Assembly: GCF_010730195.1 (NCBI RefSeq)
Contig: NZ_AP022613.1
Location: forward strand, 3,286,001 to 3,350,000
DNA length: 64,000 nt
Source of the DNA: Mycobacterium conspicuum
GTDB lineage: Bacteria > Actinomycetota > Actinomycetes > Mycobacteriales > Mycobacteriaceae
Reading direction: 5' to 3'
The notes beneath the pieces were generated by a model. The model was not told the origin of the DNA and ran no database searches. It saw nothing but the letters and a program-made list of their open reading frames with translations. Both the position numbers and the translations under genes were made by a program. Positions 19,991 through 28,360 of this stretch are shown here, piece after piece. The stretch's first letter is position 1; every line of letters starts with the position of its first letter.

Positions 19991-21384
19991 GGCAACACGA
20001 CATTCATCGTGGTCCCGCCGCCGGGACGATCGTCGATGGTCACTGTGCCGCCATGCGCGGCCACGACTTCGGCGACGATTGCCAGCCCCAGGCCGGTCCC
20101 TCCGCTGCAGCGGGCCCGGTCCGAGTCCAGCCGGACGAACCGCTCGAATACTCGGGCTCGCTCGGCGGGAGCGATGCCCGGGCCATCGTCGCTGACGCTG
20201 AGGGTGGCCTCGCCGTTTCGGCTGCCGACGTGGACATCGACGCGCGACTTCGCATGGCGCACAGCATTATCCACGAGATTGCGGATCACCCGCGACATCG
20301 CTGCCGGGTCGCCGGAAAAGCACATCGCCGACAAGTCGGTGTGGATCGCGCATCCGGATTCCCGCCGTGCCCGATTCACCTCGACCTCCGCAATGTCGCT
20401 GAGGAGCACCTCTTCTTTGCGCAATGTCAAGCTTTGCTCGTCGGCACGCGCGAGCAGCAGCAGATCCTCGATCAGCAGCCGCATGCGTTGCGCCTCCGGG
20501 AGCAGGGTGTTGATCGCGAGCTCTGTGTCGAGTAGCTCTGGGTGTGCCTCGGCGGATTCCAATCCGGAGATGATGGTGGCTAGCGGGCTGCGAAGTTCGT
20601 GGGAGGCGTCGCCGAGGAAGCGTTGCTGGGCGCGGTGGCCGGCTTCGAGACGTGACAGCATTTCGTTCATAGTCACTGCCAGAGCGGCGATCTCGTCGCG
20701 GCTGTCGGGCACGGGTACCCGCTCGGCCAAGTCGGACGTGGAGATTTCGGCCACTCGGTTCCGGATCGCGTCCACCGATTTCAGTGAGCGATTGACGAGG
20801 TTGTAGGTCGCCGCTGCCGCTACCACGACGATGAGCGGTGCGCCACAAGCCAACAGCACCGCCACGGTCCGCGCAGTCCCTTCGACCGCCTCGCTGCCCC
20901 CGCCGACGATGACCGTGTACTCACCGGAGGGCGTGTTGACCCGCTGTCCGCTCAACCGCATGTCGTCGTTGGGCACCGCGTCGTCGGACATGCCGCGGCG
21001 CAACTTCAGGCCGAAGTTGGTGACCGGGACTATCGGTGTGCTCGGCGCAGATCCGGCCCGCGCTATCACCTTGCCGTCGGGCGCGATGATTTGGATTGCG
21101 ACCACGCGCTGGTTGGTGGTCAACAGGGCACCGTCGAGGTTGCCCGGCGATTCGGACTGCAGGGCTTCGACGATGTGGCGCACCCGGCCGGCGGAGGCGT
21201 CATCGACACCGCCCAACAACCACTGGTACAGGATCGCGACGAATCCCCCGCCGGCCACGGCAAGGGCGACCAACACGACGATCGCTGACACCGCGGCGGA
21301 ACGGGCGGAGATACCCAAGTTGGCGGGTCTCAGCCTGCGCGCGATGCTGCTTCGCCGCAACGCCGCTATGACAGACACACCCAT
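19972..21384 (-). CDS. Two-component sensor histidine kinase, convergent with its regulator
   Basis: The 470-aa kinase has two membrane segments (about 31-53 and 172-194) flanking a ~120-residue extracytoplasmic sensor. A HAMP domain (195-245) follows, then the H-box with His262 (GDASHELRSP), N-box (NLVDNAVRHA), G1 (DDGPGIAP), F and G2 (GTGLGLAIV) boxes. It is an EnvZ/MprB-like kinase, probably the partner of the regulator at 19322. The two genes point at each other and share 19 bp at their ends. Upstream of its ATG 21384 lies a CTCAG-N6-CTCAG box in its own orientation. Confidence 0.93.
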   Translation of the reverse strand: MGVSVIAALRRSSIARRLRPANLGISARSAAVSAIVVLVALAVAGGGFVAILYQWLLGGVDDASAGRVRHIVEALQSESPGNLDGALLTTNQRVVAIQIIAPDGKVIARAGSAPSTPIVPVTNFGLKLRRGMSDDAVPNDDMRLSGQRVNTPSGEYTVIVGGGSEAVEGTARTVAVLLACGAPLIVVVAAAATYNLVNRSLKSVDAIRNRVAEISTSDLAERVPVPDSRDEIAALAVTMNEMLSRLEAGHRAQQRFLGDASHELRSPLATIISGLESAEAHPELLDTELAINTLLPEAQRMRLLIEDLLLLARADEQSLTLRKEEVLLSDIAEVEVNRARRESGCAIHTDLSAMCFSGDPAAMSRVIRNLVDNAVRHAKSRVDVHVGSRNGEATLSVSDDGPGIAPAERARVFERFVRLDSDRARCSGGTGLGLAIVAEVVAAHGGTVTIDDRPGGGTTMNVVLPQHNNR

Positions 21385-21401
21385 AGTTTGATTCTGCAGC
21401 G

Positions 21402-21417
21402 CTGAGGTTTGGCTGAG
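21402..21417 (-). promoter_or_regulatory. CTCAG-N6-CTCAG direct repeat upstream of the histidine kinase
   Basis: Read on the minus strand, CTCAG-CCAAAC-CTCAG ends 17 nt before the kinase ATG (21384). It has the same half-site and 11-bp period as the boxes at 18515 and 21481, and points toward the kinase gene, which suggests autoregulation of the two-component system. Confidence 0.55.
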
Positions 21418-21480
21418 AAACCCGCAGCGCGGTAACGACGTGGCCGGTGTGCGCGACGTACATCGCAGCTTGGCGAGCTT

Positions 21481-21496
21481 CTCAGCGGCCTCTCAG
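21481..21496 (+). promoter_or_regulatory. CTCAG-N6-CTCAG direct repeat upstream of the hemolysin III-like gene
   Basis: Here the repeat is a perfect 11-bp tandem duplication, TCTCAGCGGCC at 21480-21490 and 21491-21501. The second CTCAG starts 16 nt before a -10-like TACGCT (21508-21513), the same spacing as at the DUF347 operon. This is the position expected for an activator replacing the -35 element. Confidence 0.6.
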
Positions 21497-21564
21497 CGGC
21501 CCGCTCATACGCTGGCGCTCCCAATGGTTAGGACCGCACGCTTAGCCACTAGTGAGGGGAAACC

Positions 21565-22311
21565 GTGAGCTACCACACCGATTTGGCCGCTCGGCCCGAG
21601 TCTCATCGGCCGGCCGCCCCGGCCGCCATCGTCGACGATGCCACCGGCGCCCTCGATCCGCTTGCCCTGCCCCACACCCCGCCGCGCTTGCGTGGCTGGA
21701 TCCACCTCTACTGCGCTGTCGCGGCTTTCTTTGCCGGTTCCGCGCTGGTGGTGCTGTCCTTCACGTTGGCCTCGAAGCAAGCCGGACTCGCGACGCTGGT
21801 TTACGCGCTAGCAATCGTCGCAATGTTTGCTGTGAGTGCCACGTATCATCGTGTTCGCTGGCAGTCGGCGGCGGCCCGGAAATGGATGCGTCGGCTCGAC
21901 CATTCGATGATCTTCGTGTTCATCGCCGGCACCTACACCCCGTTCGCGACGCTGGCCATGCCGCGCGCGACCGGGCATGCGGTGATGGCGATCGTCTGGG
22001 GTGGCGCGTTGGCCGGGATCCTGGTGACCCTGTTTTGGCCGTCGGCGCCGCGCCCGGTGGGGGTGACGCTTTGCCTGCTCCTGGGCTGGGTGGCGGTCTG
22101 GTACGGCGCGATGATCGTGCACGAGGTGGGCGTGGCCGCGGCGATCCTGCTGGCTACCGGCGGTGCCCTGTACAGCATTGGTGCGGTGATCTATGGGCTG
22201 CGCTCCCCCGACCCATGGCCGACGACATTCGGCTATCACGAGTTCTTTCACGCGTGCACCGCGGTTGCGGCGATCTGCCAATACATCGCGATCTGGTTCG
22301 CGGTCTTCTAG
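21565..22311 (+). CDS. Hemolysin III / YqfA-like (PAQR) membrane protein
   Basis: A 248-aa seven-helix membrane protein of the HlyIII/PAQR superfamily. The family's conserved polar residues are visible: SATYHRV after helix 2, LDHSMIFVFIAGTYTPF, and the late histidines in YHEFFHACTA. These Ser/His/Asp residues form a metal-bound hydrolase-like site in PAQR receptors; bacterial members have roles in membrane lipid homeostasis and are not proven hemolysins. GTG 21565 follows GAGGGGA (21553-21559). It is separated from the histidine kinase by 180 nt carrying two response-regulator-like boxes and is a likely member of that regulon. Confidence 0.88.
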   Translation: MSYHTDLAARPESHRPAAPAAIVDDATGALDPLALPHTPPRLRGWIHLYCAVAAFFAGSALVVLSFTLASKQAGLATLVYALAIVAMFAVSATYHRVRWQSAAARKWMRRLDHSMIFVFIAGTYTPFATLAMPRATGHAVMAIVWGGALAGILVTLFWPSAPRPVGVTLCLLLGWVAVWYGAMIVHEVGVAAAILLATGGALYSIGAVIYGLRSPDPWPTTFGYHEFFHACTAVAAICQYIAIWFAVF

Positions 22312-22391
22312 TCGGGCCGCGGCATTCTCGTTGGTGACCCGCCGCTAGCCATCCACCCCGGTCGCGCCGCACGCCGCCCGATTGACCCGCA

Positions 22392-22416
22392 CTGGCGAAG
22401 TAGCTACCCTCGCCAG
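22392..22416. promoter_or_regulatory. Inverted repeat around a -10-like element before the DUF1023 gene
   Basis: CTGGCGA (22392-22398) and TCGCCAG (22410-22416) are a perfect 7-bp inverted repeat. The spacer contains most of TACCCT (22405-22410), a TANNNT -10 candidate. A protein bound here would cover the promoter. The gene's Shine-Dalgarno GAGGGGG follows at 22422-22428. Confidence 0.4.
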
Positions 22417-22434
22417 CGATAGAGGGGGCGGGCG

Positions 22435-24414
22435 ATGCAACTCCAATTCATAAGCGTCGCACGGCTCATCATCGACGCCGGCGGCGATCCGTGGGCCATC
22501 GACACTAGCCTGCAGGCCGGCCGCCCGGCGCAGATATCCGATCTGGCACAGGCGTTTCACGACGCGGGCCAATCCACCACTGAGTCCGACGCCGCCTTCG
22601 CCGAAGCCCGTCGCCGCTTCGCGGCGTCCTGGAATCGGGAGAACGGCGCGCATCCGATCGATGACTCCGCCGAAGTGCAGCGGGTAACCAAATCGCTGGG
22701 CCTGCAGGCCGCGCAACTGCCGAAAATCGCCGTCGACCTGGAAACCATCGCCGCCGCCCTGGCCGAAGCGCAACGGGAATCGGGCTGGTACATCGCGGCG
22801 CTCGACCAAGACTTGGCGGACATCGACGACGAAATCGGCGATGCGCTCGACGACGGCGACGAAGACGACGCCAACGGCCTCTATGCGGACGCCGTTGCCG
22901 AGACGCGCGCGGTGCTCTACCAAGTCACCCAGATTCGCGACGCTTACTCGGCGGGGTTGCGGAACGCGCTGGCCGTGCTGCGCGCCGACGGCGCCGACCC
23001 GGCCGAGATACAAGGGGCCGACGAGCTGCTGATCCCGCCGCCGCAGACGACTCCGGAGCAGGTCCAGCTCTGGTGGGATTCACTCACCGACGAGCAGAAG
23101 CGCCTGTTGATCAACCAGCACCCGCAGGAGTTGGGCAATCTCAACGGAATTCAGGCCGACGTGCGTGGCCACGTCAACCTCGACGTGATGAACGACGACC
23201 TGCATCGGGTGGAGGATGCCGCGGGACGGTTCGGGCTGTCGCCCGAAGCGCTGAGGGACAGCGCGCTGAACGACGCCAACAACGACGTGTTCAGCCACCC
23301 GGAGAGGTACGGGCTGACGGCCAACGACATCACTCGATACCAGAACGCGGTCAAGACCAACCAGGGCCTCGAACACGACAGGGGTGACGCCAAAAACCCT
23401 CGGCCCGTGCTGCTTTGGGCCTATGACCCGCTCGCCTTCAACGGAAAGGGCAGGGCGGCGATCGCGATCGGTAACCCCGATACGTCTCGCAACACCGCCG
23501 TCATCGTTCCGGGCACCAACAGCAGCGTGCGGGGCGGCTGGCTGTTCGACGGGCACAACGACGCGATCAACCTCTACACGCAGTCGTTGAAGGCCGATCC
23601 CACCAGCCCGACCGCGGTGATCGCCTGGATGGGCTATGACGCACCGGTATTCGACTTTCAACACGCGCAACAAGCCGTCGCCGACCCGACAACTCTGCAG
23701 CAGGTGGGCAGCCCGTGGCTGGCGCGCGGCGGCGGTGAACTGCTGGCCGCCGACGTCAACGGCCTGACGGTCACCCATGACGGCTCGATTCCATCGCACG
23801 TCACCGTGATCGGCCATTCGTACGGGTCCACGACGGTGGCCGATGCATTCGCCAACAGCGGCATGCGCGCCAATGACGCCGTGCTGATCGGCTGTCCGGG
23901 AACCGATCTCGCGGGCAGCGCCGCGGACTTCCACCTCAACGGTGGACAGGTGTACGTGGGTGCGGCGTCCACCGACGCCATCAGTTGGATCGGCGAGTCA
24001 GGCAGCGGCGCTCCCAACGCCATCAACGACGCCCTCGGCGACCCGCTCGGGCCGTTGGCGGGGCTGGGCGTCGACCCAGCGCATTCCGGATTCGGGTCGG
24101 TGCGGTTCCGCGCCGAAGTTGCGGACACCCAGAGCGTGGTCCCGTGGTTCAACGACCATTCGCATTACTACGACATGGGCAGCGAAGCGCTGCACAACAT
24201 GACCGTGATCTCCACCGGCCACGGCGGCGACCTGGCCCACCAGGGCATGCTGGCACCGCTGCGGGACGAAGAACGGATCGCCACGCCGGCTGAGGTCAAG
24301 ACGCCCGTCGGGACGATTCCCTTGCCGCACGTCGAAATTCGAACACCCGTCACCGTCGACCCGGAGTGGGACCGGCAGGGAAATTCGGTCACCAGGGATC
24401 ATGATTTCAAGTAA
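22435..24414 (+). CDS. DUF1023 alpha/beta-hydrolase protein (Rv2079-like)
   Basis: This 659-aa protein matches, from memory, M. tuberculosis Rv2079 (656 aa). The N-terminal ~210 residues are helical, acidic and possibly coiled-coil, like type VII-secretion-linked proteins. The C-terminal half is a DUF1023 alpha/beta hydrolase: VIVPGTNSSVRGG near residue 365 and the nucleophile elbow IGHSYGST with Ser462. There is no signal peptide. The start ATG 22435 has a good Shine-Dalgarno. The next genes are a lipoprotein (20-nt gap) and a DUF2563 protein, a set conserved in M. tuberculosis. The substrate is unknown. Confidence 0.85.
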   Translation: MQLQFISVARLIIDAGGDPWAIDTSLQAGRPAQISDLAQAFHDAGQSTTESDAAFAEARRRFAASWNRENGAHPIDDSAEVQRVTKSLGLQAAQLPKIAVDLETIAAALAEAQRESGWYIAALDQDLADIDDEIGDALDDGDEDDANGLYADAVAETRAVLYQVTQIRDAYSAGLRNALAVLRADGADPAEIQGADELLIPPPQTTPEQVQLWWDSLTDEQKRLLINQHPQELGNLNGIQADVRGHVNLDVMNDDLHRVEDAAGRFGLSPEALRDSALNDANNDVFSHPERYGLTANDITRYQNAVKTNQGLEHDRGDAKNPRPVLLWAYDPLAFNGKGRAAIAIGNPDTSRNTAVIVPGTNSSVRGGWLFDGHNDAINLYTQSLKADPTSPTAVIAWMGYDAPVFDFQHAQQAVADPTTLQQVGSPWLARGGGELLAADVNGLTVTHDGSIPSHVTVIGHSYGSTTVADAFANSGMRANDAVLIGCPGTDLAGSAADFHLNGGQVYVGAASTDAISWIGESGSGAPNAINDALGDPLGPLAGLGVDPAHSGFGSVRFRAEVADTQSVVPWFNDHSHYYDMGSEALHNMTVISTGHGGDLAHQGMLAPLRDEERIATPAEVKTPVGTIPLPHVEIRTPVTVDPEWDRQGNSVTRDHDFK

Positions 24415-24433
24415 GCGCTCGAGGAGGTCGCCA

Positions 24434-25051
24434 ATGTTCGACGCTGCAGCGACACCGAGATTGAAGCCACGCAGACCGCTGCCGGCGTGTCGTGTGCGCA
24501 GGTCAAGACTCGCGATAGCGACGGCGTGCTGGCCCCTGGCCGCTGCCGCGCTCATCGCGATCACCGTCGTCCTAGGAGGATGCTCGAAGATGATTTCGCA
24601 CGGACAGAACCCGGATCGTCCCGCTAACCCGCTGTCCGACGAACAGACCAAGGCCCAGGTGATCGACCCGGCCAGACAGATCGCGACGACGGCCAAGTTG
24701 CAGAACGTCTCGGCGGTCTTCGGCTGGGAATCGTGCAACGACCAGGGCGACCCGCCGTTTCGCGGCCGAGTCGACGTCTCGTTCGACGTCCCCGCCGGGA
24801 CCGACCACAACGCGTTTTTCGAGCACATCGCCACGACAATGATTGACCACGGTTGGTCGGACGGGCCCCCGCCGGGCAAGCAACCCTTCGGCCGGGCCAT
24901 CCACACCGGCGGCGTCATGGCGATCATCGGGATGAGCAGCGGCACGGTCAAAGACGGTTCGGTCGAGCTTTCCGGCGAGTGCCGCAACATGGGCAACCAC
25001 CGCCACGACGGCAGCTGGTACGACGTCACCGACCAAGTGCTGCACGGGTGA
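24434..25051 (+). CDS. lppJ: Lipoprotein LppJ-like
   Basis: From ATG 24434, which has a perfect GGAGG 6 nt upstream (24423-24427), the product is 205 aa. It has a basic N-terminus, a hydrophobic stretch and the lipobox VLGGC at about residues 43-47, so it should be diacylated and anchored to the outer face of the cytoplasmic membrane. The mature domain (~160 aa) has three cysteines and no motif I can name. It follows the DUF1023 gene by 20 nt, as LppJ (Rv2080) follows Rv2079 in M. tuberculosis. Confidence 0.82.
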   Translation: MFDAAATPRLKPRRPLPACRVRRSRLAIATACWPLAAAALIAITVVLGGCSKMISHGQNPDRPANPLSDEQTKAQVIDPARQIATTAKLQNVSAVFGWESCNDQGDPPFRGRVDVSFDVPAGTDHNAFFEHIATTMIDHGWSDGPPPGKQPFGRAIHTGGVMAIIGMSSGTVKDGSVELSGECRNMGNHRHDGSWYDVTDQVLHG

Positions 25052-25085
25052 CGCAGGGTGAATTGACGGCCCGCCACGCCGTCGT

Positions 25086-25091
25086 TAGCGT
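25086..25091 (+). promoter_or_regulatory. Putative -10 box, leaderless DUF2563 gene
   Basis: TAGCGT ends 8 nt before ATG 25099 with no Shine-Dalgarno between, consistent with a leaderless transcript. Confidence 0.4.
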
Positions 25092-25098
25092 CGCCGTC

Positions 25099-25398
25099 AT
25101 GTTTGTCGACACCGCCTTGCTGCACTCCGCGGCCAACGAATCGCACCGCGCCGGCGACCACGCCCACCAGGGGGCCGAGCGCCTGTCGCGCGGACCGCTG
25201 ATACCGGGGATGTTCGGCGAGTTCGCCGCAGCCGAGGAGTTCCACGACGCGGTCCGTTCGGCACACAGTCGACACGTGAAAACCCTACGGGCCCACCAGG
25301 AGGCGCTCACCGCGGTAGGCGATAAGGCACACCTGGCCGCGCGAGGATTCACCGCGATGGACGTTCGCAACGCGGCGGCCGAGCGGGCGGTGCGTTAG
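25099..25398 (+). CDS. DUF2563 protein (Rv2078-like)
   Basis: A 99-aa, largely helical, cytosolic-looking protein with no signal peptide. The N-terminal FVDTALLHSAANESHRAGDHA and the two-helix layout fit DUF2563, a mycobacterial family resembling WXG100/PE-type helical hairpins and found near type VII-associated genes. The true frame begins at ATG 25099; a longer in-frame reading would run into lppJ. It ends in a 4-nt overlap with the convergent pepE stop. The function is unknown. Confidence 0.75.
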   Translation: MFVDTALLHSAANESHRAGDHAHQGAERLSRGPLIPGMFGEFAAAEEFHDAVRSAHSRHVKTLRAHQEALTAVGDKAHLAARGFTAMDVRNAAAERAVR

Positions 25399-26522
25399 GC
25401 GGGCACCACGATGAGCGCGTGCGGCCGGTTGTTGACCGACAGCGCACCGTCCTCGGTCACGATGACGATGTCCTCGATGCGGGCGCCCCAGCGGCCCGGG
25501 AAGTAGATGCCGGGCTCGATCGAAAACGCCATGCCCGCAACCAAACTCAGGTCGTTGCCAGCGACGATGTACGGTTCCTCGTGCACCGACAGCCCGATCC
25601 CGTGCCCCGTCCGGTGCACGAAGTACTCCCCCAGTCCGGCCCCGGCAAGCACATCGCGAGCGGCCGCGTCGACCTGCTCTGCGGTCACGCCCGGGCGCAC
25701 CGCCGCAAACGCCGCGCGCTGCGCCCGCTGCAGCGTCGAATAGTGCTGTGCCACATCGTTGCTGGGTTCGCCGATGCTGTACGTGCGGGTGCAGTCGGAG
25801 TGGTAGCCCGGTTCGTAGCTGCCGCCGATGTCGACGACCACGACGTCGCCGGTTTGCAGCTCGCGGTCCGAGTATCCATGGTGCGGATCCGCCCCGTGCG
25901 GCCCGGAGCCGACAATGATGAAGGCCACTTCCGAATGCCCTTCGGCGACAATGGCTTCGGCGATGTCGGCGGCGACGTCGGCCTCGGTTCGGCCCGGTAT
26001 CAAGAACTCCGGCACCCGGGCATGCACCCGGTCGATGGCCGCCCCGGCTTGGCGCAGCGCGTCGACCTCGGCGGGTTGTTTGACCATCCGCAGTCCGCGC
26101 AGCACGTCGGTGGCCAACACCGGCGACGCACCGAGCACACCGGCCAGCGGCAACAGGTGCAGCGCCGGCATGGAATCGGTGACGGCCGCGCGTGCCGGCT
26201 GGGGGCCGCCCAACGCATCGGCCACCAGTCGGTAGGGGTCGTCGCCGTCAACCCAATCCCGCACGGTCAGGCCCAATTCCGTGATGGCCGACTCGCCCAG
26301 CGCGGCCAGCTCCAGCCGCGGCACCACGATCGTCGGCTCTCCGGCGGCCGGCACCACCAACGCGGTGAGCCGTTCGAACGTCTGCGCGCGCGAACCCACC
26401 AGGTAGCGCAGGTCGTAGCCGGGGGTGATCACCAGACCGGCCAGACCCGCGTCGGCGGTAGCGGCGGCGGCGGCGGTTAGCCGGCGGGCATACACCCCTG
26501 CCTCGAATCGGCGAGAATCCAT
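25395..26522 (-). CDS. pepE: M24-family Xaa-Pro dipeptidase PepE
   Basis: From ATG 26522 the product is 375 aa, the same as M. tuberculosis PepE. It is a cytosolic 'pita-bread' metallopeptidase. The N-terminal creatinase-like domain spans residues 1-135 and the M24 domain 140-370. Metal ligands are recognisable in VVVDIGGSYEPGYHSDCTR (two Asp), HRTGHGIGLSVHEEP (His, then Glu) and the late Glu of IEDIV. It divides from the exonuclease gene by 19 bp that hold its -10 box. Confidence 0.93.
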   Translation of the reverse strand: MDSRRFEAGVYARRLTAAAAATADAGLAGLVITPGYDLRYLVGSRAQTFERLTALVVPAAGEPTIVVPRLELAALGESAITELGLTVRDWVDGDDPYRLVADALGGPQPARAAVTDSMPALHLLPLAGVLGASPVLATDVLRGLRMVKQPAEVDALRQAGAAIDRVHARVPEFLIPGRTEADVAADIAEAIVAEGHSEVAFIIVGSGPHGADPHHGYSDRELQTGDVVVVDIGGSYEPGYHSDCTRTYSIGEPSNDVAQHYSTLQRAQRAAFAAVRPGVTAEQVDAAARDVLAGAGLGEYFVHRTGHGIGLSVHEEPYIVAGNDLSLVAGMAFSIEPGIYFPGRWGARIEDIVIVTEDGALSVNNRPHALIVVPA

Positions 26523-26529
26523 GGCTGGC

Positions 26530-26535
26530 AGGATA
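26530..26535 (-). promoter_or_regulatory. Putative -10 box, leaderless pepE
   Basis: TATCCT on the minus strand ends 7 nt before the pepE ATG (26522), giving a predicted leaderless mRNA. It lies inside the 19-bp divergent gap with the exonuclease gene. Confidence 0.45.
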
Positions 26536-26541
26536 ACCCGC

Positions 26542-27498
26542 ATGCCAGGTTCTCTCGCATTGCTCGACGGCGCCAGCATGTGGTTCCGCTCCTACTTCGG
26601 CGTGCCGTCGTCGATCACCGCGCCCGACGGCCGGCCGGTCAACGCCGTGCGCGGGTTCATCGACTCGATGGCCGTGGTGATCACCCAGCAGAAGCCCAGC
26701 CGGCTGGCGGTCTGCCTGGACCTGGACTGGCGCCCGCAGTTCCGTGTCGACCTCATCCCGTCGTACAAGGCGCACCGCGTTGCAGTCGAGGAGCCCGCCG
26801 ATGAGCCCGACATCGAGGAGGTGCCCGACGATCTGACCCCGCAGGTCGACATGATCATGGAACTGCTGGACGCGTTCGGGATCCCCACGGCGGGCGCACC
26901 GGGGTTCGAGGCCGACGACGTGCTGGGCACGCTGGCGGCAGCCGAAAATCGCGACCCGGTGGTCGTGGTCAGCGGCGACCGCGACCTGCTGCAGGTGGTG
27001 ACGGACGATCCCGTCCCGGTCCGGGTGCTCTATTTGGGCCGGGGGCTGGCCAAGGCCACCCTGTTCGGCCCGGCCGAAGTCGCCGAGCACTACGGCGTTC
27101 CGGTTGACCGGGCCGGGCCTGCCTACGCCGAGCTGGCGCTGCTGCGCGGCGACCCGTCCGACGGCCTGCCGGGAGTACCGGGGGTAGGCGAGAAGACGGC
27201 GGCCGGCCTGCTGGCTCGGCACGGCTCGCTGGAGCGCATTCTGCTCGCCGCACACGACCCGAAATCCACGATGGCCAAGGGATTGCGGGCGAAGCTGCTG
27301 GCCGCGACCGACTACATCGAAGCCGCGGGTCCGGTGGTGCGGGTCAGCACCGAGGCGCCCGTCACCCTTTCGACGCCCACCGACGCGCTACCGCTTGCCG
27401 CCGCCGACCCCAAACGCACGGCCGAGCTGGCGACCGCGCTGGGGGTCGGATCGTCGATCGGGCGGCTGCAGAAGGCGCTCGACGCGTTGCCCGGCTGA
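26542..27498 (+). CDS. 5'-3' exonuclease (PolI N-terminal-like / FEN family)
   Basis: The 318-aa protein is a stand-alone 5'-nuclease related to the exonuclease domain of DNA polymerase I (M. tuberculosis Rv2090). Acidic metal-binding motifs are present: LLDGASMWFRSY at the start, FEADDVLGTLA near residue 118 and VSGDRDLLQVV near residue 140. The helix-hairpin-helix GVPGVGEKTAAGLL is near residue 214. It probably processes flaps or RNA primers in repair and replication. ATG 26542 is chosen; ATG 26521 in the same frame is possible but overlaps the pepE start codon. Confidence 0.9.
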   Translation: MPGSLALLDGASMWFRSYFGVPSSITAPDGRPVNAVRGFIDSMAVVITQQKPSRLAVCLDLDWRPQFRVDLIPSYKAHRVAVEEPADEPDIEEVPDDLTPQVDMIMELLDAFGIPTAGAPGFEADDVLGTLAAAENRDPVVVVSGDRDLLQVVTDDPVPVRVLYLGRGLAKATLFGPAEVAEHYGVPVDRAGPAYAELALLRGDPSDGLPGVPGVGEKTAAGLLARHGSLERILLAAHDPKSTMAKGLRAKLLAATDYIEAAGPVVRVSTEAPVTLSTPTDALPLAAADPKRTAELATALGVGSSIGRLQKALDALPG

Positions 27499-27499
27499 G

Positions 27500-28294
27500 C
27501 TACTGCGGGCGACCGACCTCGTAGGTGCCCTTGTTGTCCTGGAAGGTGACCGTCACGTGCTTCTGCGCGCCGTCGATGTTCACGGTGCAGTCGAAGGTGC
27601 CGCCCTTCTTCACGGTCGGGTCTGAACCGCCGTTGCACTTGACGTCCTTGACGTTCTTCGCGCCGTAACCGTTGGTCTCATCGGTGAGGACCTGCTGCAC
27701 CCCGGCCTGAGCCTTGCTGACATCCAGCTTGGTAGTGACGAAAAACCCTGGCCACAGGAACCCGAGAACCAGCACGCCGCCGATCACGACCACGCCGATT
27801 GCCGCCGCAACGCCGCCGATCAGCGCGCCCGACCGCTTCTTCCCCGGCTGGCCCGGTTGCTCGTACGACTGGTACTGCTGCGGGTACTGGCCGGGCTGCG
27901 CATACTGACCGGGCTGCCCGTACTGGCCCGGCTGCGGGTATTGGCCGTACTGCCCGGGCTGGCCGTATTGGTCGGGCTGGCCGTATTGGACGGCCGCGCC
28001 GTACTGGGTGGGTGCCGAACCAAACTGCTCCGACGGCGCCCCCACCTGGCCATAGCCGGGCGGGGCCGGCGGATATTGCTGCTGATACGGCTGCTCCGCC
28101 GGCTGTTGGTACTGCGGATACGCGGGCGGCGTGTACGCGGGGGGTTGCCAGGCCGGTTCCTGGGGCGGCTGTTGCTGCTGCCACGGCGTTCCCACCGGAC
28201 CCACCTGGGTCGGCTCGTCGCCGGATTGCTGCTCGGCCTCGTGCCCGGGCGGTTGCCACGACTGATTCGGATCTGACCCGTGCGGTCCGCTCAT
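27500..28294 (-). CDS. Pro/Gln/Tyr-rich membrane protein with DUF4333 domain (Rv2091c-like)
   Basis: The 264-aa protein has three parts. Residues 1-150 are low-complexity and rich in Pro, Gln and Tyr with many GQY/GQPGQY repeats. Residues 158-182 are one membrane helix. The C-terminal ~80 residues are an extracytoplasmic DUF4333 domain with a Cys pair (VKCNGG…FDCTVN) likely to form a disulfide. Tyr/Gln-rich cytosolic tails like this are common in mycobacterial envelope proteins and may be phase-separating or kinase-regulated; the function is unknown. It converges on the exonuclease gene with 1 nt between stops. Confidence 0.85.
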   Translation of the reverse strand: MSGPHGSDPNQSWQPPGHEAEQQSGDEPTQVGPVGTPWQQQQPPQEPAWQPPAYTPPAYPQYQQPAEQPYQQQYPPAPPGYGQVGAPSEQFGSAPTQYGAAVQYGQPDQYGQPGQYGQYPQPGQYGQPGQYAQPGQYPQQYQSYEQPGQPGKKRSGALIGGVAAAIGVVVIGGVLVLGFLWPGFFVTTKLDVSKAQAGVQQVLTDETNGYGAKNVKDVKCNGGSDPTVKKGGTFDCTVNIDGAQKHVTVTFQDNKGTYEVGRPQ

Positions 28295-28360
28295 CGTTTC
28301 TCGTCTCCTCGCCGTAAGGCGTCCTGAAAGTCTCGGGTGTAACCGTAGTCCCGGCTCAGC

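Noticed and set aside
27845..28200. A CRISPR-like or minisatellite array
   Set aside because: The repeats are the codons of a Gly-Gln-Tyr-rich protein segment, irregular in length, and lie within an intact gene.
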